Shown here piece after piece: positions 22,701 through 31,814 of a stretch of 64,000 nucleotides of DNA; the stretch's first letter is position 1, and each line of letters opens with the position of its first letter. The translations under genes were made by a program, and so were the position numbers. The notes below the pieces were generated by a model. That model made no database searches. It had not been told where the DNA came from and worked only from the letters and a program-made list of their open reading frames with translations. The DNA is from Polytrichum commune (lineage: Eukaryota > Streptophyta > Polytrichopsida > Polytrichales > Polytrichaceae): assembly GCA_950295325.1 (NCBI GenBank), contig OX485804.1:12276001-12340000 (forward strand), written 5' to 3'.

Positions 22701-25700
22701 TGGTAAGGTGCTGAAAATGGGGACATTGATGTGTACAAAAAGAAGAAATAAAGAAGTTAGAAAAAACTTCAAAATTCCGAAAAAATGAGTCTCGGTTCCA
22801 AGACTTGTTTTTTTGAAATTTCTGGGTTTTCTTCTTGTTCTTTAATTATTGTTTTTGTCTTTATTTTTACACTTGTTTGGGTTCATTGCTTGTGTCTTGC
22901 TTTAATGTATATACTTGGAGGTTGTTAGATTGTTTGTTTGTTGTTTTTGCGGTGTATCCTAGAATTTCAATGAAGAATTTTCAAGGTTGAAATTGTTGCT
23001 TTAAATGGTTCTTAGAGGTTGAGGGCTTAGTTTTTTTTTCTTTGAATGGTTAATTTTTATGTAATTTGATTGAATGTTATTTGTGGTTTCATAGTTATGT
23101 GTTAATTTCATTTAATTTGTTATTCGAATTTCATGATGGTGGAGATGACGATGGCGGTCCCCCACTGCCCAATGATTTGTTAAATGTGGAAGAGACTATG
23201 TCTCATATGCGAGATTTACAAAATACAAACTTCAATTTTTTGATTGGAGGACTTCGTATGAAGCCGTTCTCAAAGTCAAGAGTTTCAATCTCTCTTTGTC
23301 GGTTAATACCGTTGCCTATTGTGAGGCCAAGTTTGGAAATCGATGTCCAGCTTTTGGGGAATGAATTTGTGAATGGTTATAGGGAGGATGATAGGGTACT
23401 GTATGTATCTCCATATGACAAAGATGGAAATACTATGGATATTCAGGACGAAGACACTTGGGGAGAACATTGGCAATCTTCCAATAAATCATTTGAGGAA
23501 ATCCTTAAGAATGATAAGGATTATGAAAGGTTTTGTGGTAAAATGTTCTTTGTTTGGGAGGGTAACCATCGGGTGACAGCTTGGCGCTGCTATATCGATA
23601 AGGTCCATGGAGAAGATAAAGAGTGGCATTATTCCGTTGATTGTATAGTACTTGAATCAACCGGTTCGGTGGCTCTTTTTCTAAATGCTATGCATGATGT
23701 GAACAAGATTGTTTCATGTTCCGATGTTTTTTTATATTTTTTTCGTTTATAATTATCAAATTATCAAATTCATTGATATTTTTTTGTCATCTCTCTTAGG
23801 TCTACGGAATCAGATCATGTCAAGACAAATTTGGTTCACAAATTCCATCGTGTCCAAAGTTTTGGAATCAGGAAATTGGAGGAATTTAAAGACCTTACCC
23901 CTGATCAATATTCCAAGTGTTTGAAGAAAGGTGCAAAGGAAACTTGGTATACCCTCACTTTGGAAGTCTTACTCAATTTCTTTACAATGTGGGTATTCTA
24001 ATTCATGCTAAGCTCTGTTATTGAATATATTTTTGCTAAAGGATCTTAAACTAATTCTTAGTTTTTGGTTGTGTAGCGTGAAATAGCATCTATGACCGAA
24101 GAGGCATCTCATAAATACAATGAGAAAACTCCACTTCAATCAAGGACAACAAAAGGTATTTGGGATGTCATGCAAAATGCAACAAAGAAAGCAGTATCAT
24201 CAATTCGTGGAAAAGAATTCGAAAAACTTCTCGCTGTCGCAAATCCAGCCAATGGCTTCGATTTCTTGGAAGAGGTAAGTCATTATGTTTTTTTATGTAG
24301 CATTCATTTCGGTATCCTATATGAGAGATTTTCATTATTTTCACCTTCCATTTCGCAGATCAATAAGCATTTTGGAGATCGCTCTGAGCCTACCATAACC
24401 CTAGAGAAATTGCAAATGATTGCAACTGCTCCAGTGAATTCGGTGTTCAAAATCAAATGGTTACGGTGGTGGAATTCTAGCGACATGTCCCGTGAATCTC
24501 TACGCTTTCCATTGGGAGATATCAAAGAAAAAGAACTTGAGAAATGGTTGATCAAAGCGTCATTTTGGGCCAAGGTTATTCTTTATTCTTAAATATCTAA
24601 GTGTTTTCATCTCAATTTTTGAATGTTTTATGATTTATTCAATGGTCGTGATGCATATGTGTCATTTTGCAGTTGGAAGATGGTTTTGTGAAACAATTTG
24701 AGGATATGGAAAAGGAAATGAATGTGAAGATTATTTGGAATGCACATATACTTATACCTTCTGAGTACATTGAAAAGTGGCGTATTTATGCTTTAGACAA
24801 AAGCATTCCGACCTTTTTTTGGTGGCATGAGTGCATTTACAAAATCTACTCTACTCGGTAAAATTTTTGGAGGAGGCATTGCTATCAAACGAGTGGTATT
24901 CAGGTAATTTATCTTTTCTTTCTCTCATAGCTTCAATTCGTTCATTGCATACTTGAAGTTTGCCTTGACGTAATCGATTCACTAACTTCAATCAAATGGT
25001 TATTTTGTCTCAAAGGTACATAAAAAACGAGCTATTGGCTTCAAACGCCATCTCCTTTGGCTCCATTCCGAGTTGTTTCTCTTCATGGGCTGACAAATCT
25101 AGTGACCTTTGCATTTTTACGGCAACCCAGAAAAGAGTTTGGGATTATGCCACTTTGCAGTCTTGTCCATGGTTTATTGAGTGTCCTCTTACGTTTTGTC
25201 CAAGTGAGGAGGAGGAGCTCAGGAAACAGTCATGTCCAATAGACTTGCCTCCTGATGATATTGACATGATGAACAACGAGGATGTGTGTGTGGTGAAAGT
25301 AATCAAACCGGAGGGAAAAGCTAAACGTAAGCGTGGCTCAAAGGTAGATGAGGTTAATCCAACACCTTCATCTCAAACCGGTGTTATGGCACACAATCCT
25401 AGTCCTTCAAAACCTACACCTAGCACTCAAGATAATGATGGACCTAAGTTTTATCCCATTTCAAGATCACTACGATTTCAACATGTGTCAAAAACCATTG
25501 TCAGTGGTGCTTCACCTTCTGGGGCAATTTGTTCAGTGATGTTGGAGAAGATTTCAATTCAAACATTGATGGAGAATGGTGGTCATGAGCATCCGTTAAT
25601 GTTGAAAACATTTGAATTTGTAACTAAGGTCAGTATACTCAACATTGAACTTATTTTTATTTTATGATATATCACTAGTAGAAAACATGGTAAAAAAGAA

Positions 25701-27391
25701 CCGCATTCGTTTTTCCATTGCTGTTCTTTTGACCACCCTGATCTGCACTCACTAAACGACTGCAGATTTTTCTTTTTTGTTTTACGACTACAATTTTAAA
25801 ATTTTGGGGGCATGTAATACACCGTTGGAAAGGTATTTTCAAGACCTTTCCAGCGATATATTAAAATCCCCCAAATTCCTAAAAATTTAGTTGGTAAACC
25901 AAAAAAGAAAAATCTGCAGTCGTTTAGTGACTGCAGATCAGGGTGGTCAAAAGAACCACAATGGACAAACGACTGCGGTTCTTTTTTACCATGTTTTCTA
26001 CTAGTGTATGGTGTTGATGTTGCAACATGTTTTGGACTTGAGTATAATATTGTTTTTTGGTTTTTTTTTTGTAGGTGGGTTCCGGACGCAATAGGAGGGT
26101 TTCTTCAGAGGATTGTAGTTTTGGAGGTTTTGACCTTATTATTGCAGATTTGCCAGAAGGTTTGCCTGTACCTAACGTTTCATCTCCTCCACATATAATC
26201 CCAGCTTGGAACGACCACAAGAGAAAGAACATTGAGGCTCTATTTGAATTTGCATGTGCATATCTCACCGATGATGGCCCCTTGCTTTTGTTTGTTCCTG
26301 AGAAGAAAGATGTCAGAGATGATGTAAGGACATTCGCAGCCTCCTATGATTTTGTATTGCGAAAAGATTGGTGGGGCTTCAACGAGTTGCCTTTGTGTTA
26401 TCCACTTGACACATCATTGACGGTATACATTAAACTCTATTATTTATTACTTTGAATTCTACTTTTTCATTGTATTGCAATGTTCTCATCAATTTTGTAA
26501 TTGATTCCCCCGCTGAAGGTTTTCTCGTGGTTTATAGACTCGTCGTTTCCGCATCATGTTGTTTCTTCGTTCTACTCCCAAGTCGGAGTTTGTTTTTCAA
26601 AAAAAGAACGCAAATACTGAGGTGGATGTGGAGGCCTTGGATGTGTTCTTCAATCTCACATCGGCAAGCACTCAACTCATGAACGGAAAAGTGCCATGGA
26701 GAGGTGGTAGGGAGAAAGACTCGGAATCGATGCAAATCTTAATAGAGGCTTTAACAACTCCCGCATCGGTTGTCCTCGATGCTTATGCATCTACAGGTTG
26801 GTTTATCTCTTACTCAAATGACCTATTATATCATCTCCCAATGTGTTTTAATGAAATCATTGTAGTGTTGTCAGTGGCTTGTGCAAATTAACTGACATTT
26901 CAACATTTCATTGGCAGGTGCATCTATTCATGCTTGCAGAAATAGTGGCCGCCATCTAGTGGCATATGAGGAAGATTCTGCATTGTTTGATGCCATTCTA
27001 TCCCCATTAAGTGATCCACCACCAACTGCTACTGTAGGTGGATTTATGCCATATAATGCCTCCATCGATTCCGATGAAGAGCCTGTTAAGAAGGTTGCGA
27101 GAAAAAGTCGATTGAGTACGTAAGTTTTCAATTTCTCCATATTGTTTGTTAATTTGGCCCTCCAATGTCTTATATGTGTGCACTAGAAGTCTAACACTTA
27201 TGATGTCAATTTGCAGAAAAAAGAAAAACATGACTTCATCTCCGAATATGGGTTTGCCAATATATGCAGAAAATGTTGCACAGATCATGGCAAGATCAGT
27301 GACGCCAACTCCTCGCCGTATATCTACACGAATTGCTCATAACCCGTATGTAGATGATGAGGCGATTCAATGCGATGATCTAAGTGATTAA
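19736..27391 (+). CDS. ParB-like domain plus N4/N6-type DNA methyltransferase-like fusion, MULE cargo
   Basis: Proposed exons: 19,736-20,035; 20,314-20,443; 23,145-23,717; 23,814-23,992; 24,077-24,274; 24,359-24,574; 24,673-24,903; 25,016-25,628; 26,075-26,422; 26,538-26,796; 26,918-27,119; 27,217-27,391. Nearly all junctions are GT-AG with matching phase, giving about 1,140 residues. Near the N-terminus are KRKRKR (possible nuclear signal) and acidic runs. At ~200-330 lies a ParB/sulfiredoxin-like region with FVWEGNHRVTAW. At ~838 is a methyltransferase motif IV equivalent, LIIADLPEG, followed at ~1,009 by the SAM-binding-type motif VVLDAYASTG and then GRHLVAYEED. This order (catalytic before SAM motif) is that of permuted N4/N6 enzymes. 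DLPE replaces DPPY/F/W, so activity is doubtful. Near 24,857 the frame shifts by one base, so this copy may be dead. Boundaries of introns 2-3 are the least certain. Confidence 0.75.
20444..23144 (+). other. 2.7-kb intron 2 of the ParB-methyltransferase gene
   Basis: Proposed donor GGAG|GTGACT and acceptor GTGGAG|ATGACG, both phase 1, giving ..EIDGG-DDDGG... The intron is almost filled by the 360-bp tandem array. The sequences bordering the two splice sites resemble each other (GATGGWGGAGRTGAC), as if the intron arose by duplication. Confidence 0.55.
20580..22960. repeat. Tandem array of about seven ~360-bp units
   Basis: A landmark, GACTAGGTTTTTTGAAATTT, recurs near 20,647, 21,003, 21,363, 21,723, 22,083, 22,441 and 22,801. 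The period is ~354 then ~360 bp. The middle units are nearly identical; the first and last are more diverged, as expected from unequal exchange. A 60-codon frame (contains CGFKNFNEEASRL) repeats with the units but is probably a by-product of the period being divisible by three. The array lies in an intron of the MULE cargo gene. Confidence 0.9.
25673..26006. mobile_element. 334-bp CACTA-type MITE, nearly a full palindrome
   Basis: It begins CACTAGTAGAAAACATGGT and ends with the exact complement. It is flanked by a 3-bp TAT duplication (25,670-25,672 and 26,007-26,009). The CACTA terminus and 3-bp duplication are diagnostic of CACTA transposons. The two arms stay complementary almost to the centre. 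It sits in the intron between the 25,628 and 26,075 exon edges and so does not alter the protein. Confidence 0.9.
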
Positions 27392-27974
27392 GCTAAACTA
27401 GTTTAGGGACATTTAGGTAGTTGTCAATACCATCCACTATGTGTTTGATTGGATTGGATATGATTGGATTGGATATTATTTGGTGTGACAAAGTTTGGAT
27501 TCATCATTTGAAATTACCACAATTAGTGGACATTGAATTGTGTGAGCAATTTCCTCTTATTCCTAAACCCTATATCCTAAAACTTAATTACCTCTATCAA
27601 TCCATTTCTCAAACTTACATGAATTTTAGAAATACAGTTTAGAGCAATACTTGGAAGGTGCTTGCATTGTTATTACAATTGGATGTTGCATCCAACAACA
27701 TTAAAAATATTTTTCAAACCCTCATGCCAAGCTTGCAGTTGTTGAGTTTAAAAGTAGAGTTAGGTATTCATGAGGATAATTACATTTTTTGACTATCCAT
27801 TAATTTTATTATAGAAAAAAATATTATTATTTATGCCAAAATACCACGGATATAGGGTACTAGTGCGTGTATTTCCAAAAATCTTTCCTCACCTACTGTT
27901 CACAAGTTACTGCTCATCGCTCACCGCTCATTGCTCACCGCTCATTGCTCACCGCTCACATGATAGCACTCCCC
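27392..27974. repeat. 3' non-coding part and right TIR of the MULE
   Basis: After the stop codon come TTGGATTGGATATGATTGG-type repeats (27,445-27,482), then the AT-rich inner TIR. The GTGAGC-type array on the minus strand follows (27,898-27,962), and the end is CACTCCCC. The identical 10-bp target word follows at 27,975-27,984. Confidence 0.75.
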
Positions 27975-27984
27975 CTTCTGAAAG

Positions 27985-28977
27985 TAGGGTGGTTTTAATC
28001 ACATGCGTTTCATCCAATTGTACATAGCCATGCCCATTCCAGGCCTTAAACTACAAGTATCAAAAGCCCGATGATTTGCCCCTCTTTCATGGCTTGCTAA
28101 AAGTGTAAATCTAATTTCAGCCCAGGACACATTGCTCTAGTTTCATAATCTCATCCGTAGTCAAAGACACGCTCTCACAAAAACAAAGCCAGCAGCATCT
28201 CAAAAGTTTACAAATCGGGCGCTTCTTGCAATTTGTTCTTGTGTCAATTTTTTGCACTTCTTGTTGTGAGAGGATAATCAGGCATATAGTAATTGGACAA
28301 TTTATCGGTGTAATGCTCTAGAACTACCGAGAGTGGTAGAAGAGGGAGTTTTATAATAGTAAAATTAATAAAATAATAAGTCTGCCACTTGTCATTATCT
28401 GCCTTCACCGGTAAGGCTGGCCATACCTGCCTAGGCCGATATCCGGTTATAGCTAGGTCTATACCCTCGGGATAACCGGGGTTAGTATATGTTTAAGTCT
28501 AATTACAGTCTGGTACCCTCGGGATATCCGGGGACTAATCTCTAGTGTTAACCCATGTTGGCTGATATCCTTGGGATACCCGGGGGTGTATGAAGTTAAC
28601 TACTAATATCTTATACCCTAGACCAGGGTATCCACCCTAAGGCTCAAATGGCCATTTCTACATTAAGGCTCATATGGCCATTGTTGGTCTTAACTAATAC
28701 ATCAGATTGCCTAATTAGATTGATTCTAATTCTCTAATTCTAATTCTCTAACACTTCTTGTGTCAAGCCGTTCCAACGTCGTCATGAGCTCATCAACCTC
28801 TCCAACCTCGGACAACCACTAATACTCAATAATTCTCAACCCTTTCAATTCCGGGAACAAACTCATCCCACTTAATATGGTAGCTCTGTGCATCCCACTT
28901 CCCCAAGTGTCAAAGTGTGTAGTGCCATTGCAATTCCAATTCGAGGTTGGTCGACCCAAAGAGTGTCCGAGGACTTC
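27985..28977 (-). pseudogene. Captured NBS-LRR 3' fragment, interrupted by a 489-bp insertion
   Basis: Two pieces (28,045-28,256 and 28,762-28,977) align in order with the C-terminal LRR exon of the intact gene (about 31,820-32,005 and 32,005-32,225). Shared words include TTTCAGCCCAGGACACA, AATCTCATCCGTA and AATTCGAGGTTGGTCGACCC. Indels and frame breaks rule out coding. With 14,708-15,370 it forms one captured segment, split by the MULE and by the 28,265-28,753 insertion. Confidence 0.8.
28265..28753. mobile_element. 489-bp insertion with 8-bp target duplication
   Basis: CTTCTTGT occurs at 28,257-28,264 and again at 28,754-28,761, and the LRR similarity resumes exactly outside. The element begins TGTGAGAG and ends CTCTAACA, a 7-of-8 inverted match. 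Internally it has three copies of an ACCCTCGGGATAWCCGGGG-like motif (28,470, 28,512, 28,568). The 8-bp duplication suggests hAT or Mutator rather than a solo LTR, though the TG..CA ends would also suit an LTR. Confidence 0.65.
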
Positions 28978-30090
28978 GATTTTTTGGACTTGACCGAAAA
29001 TTGTTGCCCACCCGCCCGACATCAAAAAAATCATTGCCCTTGCATTCTTGAAGGCCACTTATCCACAAATCCCATATTGAGTGCACTTCACCTTCAAGGT
29101 CCAAAATCCAATATATGTGTTCACTTTCAGTGAATAAATAAGCAATTGACTAGCAATTTCATTTTCAAAGTGAAAGCACCAGTAAAGCATGTAATTAACT
29201 TGGGAATCAAAAATATTACAAAACCCTCATTAGCACTGAGGTTATAATTTTTGTGACTTACCATTGAAAGGGTCTTTGTTATTCTAAAGGGGACCTAAAA
29301 TTAGTGATTTACTTTTAATATGGTAAATATCAGAATATTTTTAGTTATTACCTTCTACTTTCACAAAGTTTTCATACGCATTTAGACTAATTAAGTGTGA
29401 TTGTCTGTAATTAAGTATAATTAATCCTCAATCATTCAAATTAAGCTCAATTAGATAAGAAAGCATACTTACCAAATTAATTAAGCCTAATTAATTATAA
29501 AATGTACTTACAGGAATTAATAATGATTTACTGGAATCAACTCCAGTAAAACTACTTATAATTTACTAGGCTTTATTAATTTGGTACGCTTACTTTCTGA
29601 TTTAATTGAGCTTAATTATGATTAATCATAATTTATCAGACTTAGTTACATTCAGTCACACTTAATTAGTTTAAATGCATATGAATACTTTGTGAAAGTA
29701 GAAGGTATTAACTAGACTAAAATATTTGACATTTTTAATGCTAACTTAATTATTATTTCATATTTTAAATACTGATTTTAGTTCCATATTAGAATGAAAA
29801 AGGCCTTTTCAATTGTAAGTCACAAAAATTATAACCTTAATGTTAATGAGGGTTTTGTCATACTTTTGAATTCCGAGTTAATTACATGCTTTGTTGGTGG
29901 TTTCATTTTGAAAATGAAATCCTAGTCAATTGCTTATTTAGTCAATGATAGTGAACATATATATCGGATTTTGGACCTTGAAGGTGTAGTGTACTCAATA
30001 TAAGTGGCCCCCAAGAATGCAAGGCCGATAGTTTTTTTGAAGTCGGGTGGGTGGCCAACAATATTCAATCGGGTCCAGAAAGTCTGGATA
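28978..30090. repeat. 1.1-kb fold-back (inverted repeat) at the right end of the outer element
   Basis: The left arm (28,978-~29,520) and right arm (~29,560-30,090) are diverged reverse complements throughout. Examples are AATTGACTAG / CTAGTCAATT, and the CCTTCTACTTTCACAAAG tract and its complement. The centre lies near 29,540. The outer parts of both arms carry the same terminal sequence as the left end of the outer element. Confidence 0.8.
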
Positions 30091-30188
30091 CTTTCGACGG
30101 GCGGCTACCCTTGCCCGAACCTACCTCCCCCGAAACGTTTGTGTGTGTGTAGGGGGGGGGGGGGAACTTAATGTCCTCCAAAAATCAT

Positions 30189-31214
30189 TAGATATGAACA
30201 TCTCTCACTCATGGAATGAAAACACCTAGAATAGTATGTAGGTTCCAAGCCACATGTTGAAATCAATTAGAGACCTAACTCAACCTCGTATTTGCAAAAA
30301 AATGAATTATTTTATGACAACACAAACTACTCGCTTGTGTGAAATTTTGTATACGCGCACTCCAATGCTCCGAATCGGCTGCATGTTTGGAAGAGGTAGC
30401 TAGGTATACTAAGTTATTAGTTAAATAAATTATAAGCTAAGCAATGATCCCACACCCTAGTATATATACCACTTGCCAGTTGCACAACAACCATTTGGTC
30501 AACATAAAGGGAGCTTGCTCTTCAAGTTAACATTATTATTCCAAATTTAGCTTTCGTGCGGAATGGTGAAGACTCTTGCTTGAAGTTTTCGGGTTTGTAG
30601 TCACTTGATAATTTATAAGTGAGAGACATCAAAAACACTATTTTCGTTTCTTTTTTTTGTTTTTTGTTTTTTTTTTCAAAGAAATTGCTTGTTCTTTGGA
30701 TGGAAATGACACATTTTAGGAACAAGTATGTAGAGTTGGAAGTGTCCGTTATAGGCCCTCATACCAATGTAATTTGTTCCGTTTGGCACAAGAACACACA
30801 TGTTAACTTAAATGTGAAATGTTTGTTTTAGCATGTGTCATATCAATTGTGTATTCTCTCTTGGTTTGATATGAAATTTTCATCAAATTGTTTTAGAGGT
30901 AATCTTTGTGGATGTCAAAAGACATTAACTTTGCCAAACAACAAGCAACTATCACTATCTACCAACAAACTCACAGTACAACCTATGTGAGCATTGCACA
31001 TCTTCAAGTAGCGTATGTATTGCTGGCCCAAATTGGGTTTCGAAACCTTGTAGGGCTTGTGCACTAGTAAGCGAGCCTTACAATGTGATCAATTTGTTGG
31101 ATCCTTTGGTGTAAATGCACACTTTGTATGTTGATCACATGTCAAATATAACTATATTCATAATTTCTCCTTCAGTCACATAATTCAAACCTATAAATAA
31201 CAATAGTATTTATT
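30189..31214. other. Intergenic, no gene recognised
   Basis: The first ~80 bp are the right flank of the outer element and match the window start. The rest is AT-rich with short, unsupported frames. Nothing else was recognised. Confidence 0.4.
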
Positions 31215-31814
31215 TTGGAGTAGATTGTACATTGAGCCCCTTACACCTATAAAGGTCAAAGACCAAACATCCATTGCGGATAGTAGCCGTATTTGAAGCT
31301 TTAGTGTTTTGGAGGAGAAGCCAAGGATATCAAATATTAATCACATGTATACATACATGTGTTCGATGTATTAAAAAAGGCCAACAACTTTCATGTCCAT
31401 ATACAATTATGGGACCATTAGGAAGGTGTAAGTGGAACAAATTATTTTATAAAAAGTAAAAGGCTTTTCAAAGATGTTTTTAGTTCACGAATGACATGAG
31501 ACACCCCCAATTAGACCGTAAGTAAGGTCATGTTGGATTTTATCGGCCCGCAACATGTAGGGGTCTTGTTTTAACTTGAACCCTTTCATCCAATGATGAG
31601 TGAGTTTACATATACTCCGCACCAATCCAAGACTAATATTCAAATTATGCAACAAATGATGTTTAAAGACATAATTTAATGTTTGAATGATCTACTTTTC
31701 CACCTCAGAACCATCTACAAAACATGAACTACATTATATCATGGCTCATGACATTTTGGTTACCATATTTATATGACTAGTTGGAAGCCCATCTACTACT
31801 TTGCACTTTGCAAT
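31215..31814. repeat. 3' flank of the TIR-NBS-LRR gene, copied at 14,708-15,320
   Basis: Immediately downstream of the resistance gene. The captured copy inside the outer element preserves this segment in the same order and orientation relative to the LRR end, which suggests that this locus or a close relative was the source. Confidence 0.7.

Larger units (their letters stand above)
15381..27974. mobile_element. 12.6-kb Mutator-like element with MURA and ParB-methyltransferase genes
   Basis: The element is bounded by a perfect 10-bp target duplication (CTTCTGAAAG). The ends are imperfect inverted repeats: left GAGGGAAGCTAAGACATGAG, right complement GGGGAGTGCTATCATGTGAG. Each end continues into an array of GTGAGCRGTGAGCAATGAGC units (15,396-15,440 left; 27,915-27,962 right, inverted). 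Further inward similarity (TAGGGTACAT..TTGGCAT) extends the TIR to roughly 150 bp. Two divergent genes fill it: a Mutator transposase on the minus strand and a ParB-methyltransferase fusion on the plus strand, their 3' ends facing the TIRs. It sits inside a captured LRR fragment. Confidence 0.88.
14528..30179. mobile_element. Outer TIR element carrying resistance-gene fragments, with a nested MULE
   Basis: Left end (14,528-~14,707) and right end (~30,020-30,179) are inverted relatives. Both start GGAGGAC(G/A)TTAAGT, pass through a C-rich tract, then GGGGAGGTAGRTTCG, GGACCCGA and TTGTTGCCC/TTGTTGGCC. A 9-bp target duplication (one mismatch) flanks it, and a paralogous empty site is present at 1-130. 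Removing the nested 12.6-kb MULE leaves an element of about 3.05 kb. Its content is a copy of NBS-LRR 3' sequence plus downstream DNA and a large fold-back at the right end. No transposase of its own is visible. The 9-bp duplication and captured gene pieces fit a Pack-MULE-like element; the superfamily is inferred. Confidence 0.65.

Noticed and set aside
20580-22960. Repeated 60-codon frames in the tandem array as a gene family
   Set aside because: Frames arise because the 360-bp period is a multiple of three. The peptides are Cys/Leu-rich without function clues, and the array lies in an intron.
30152-30164. Poly-G/poly-C tracts (also near 14,545, 43,075, 44,586, 54,918) as functional signals
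   Set aside because: Homopolymer length noise; in two cases simply part of the outer element's terminal sequence.
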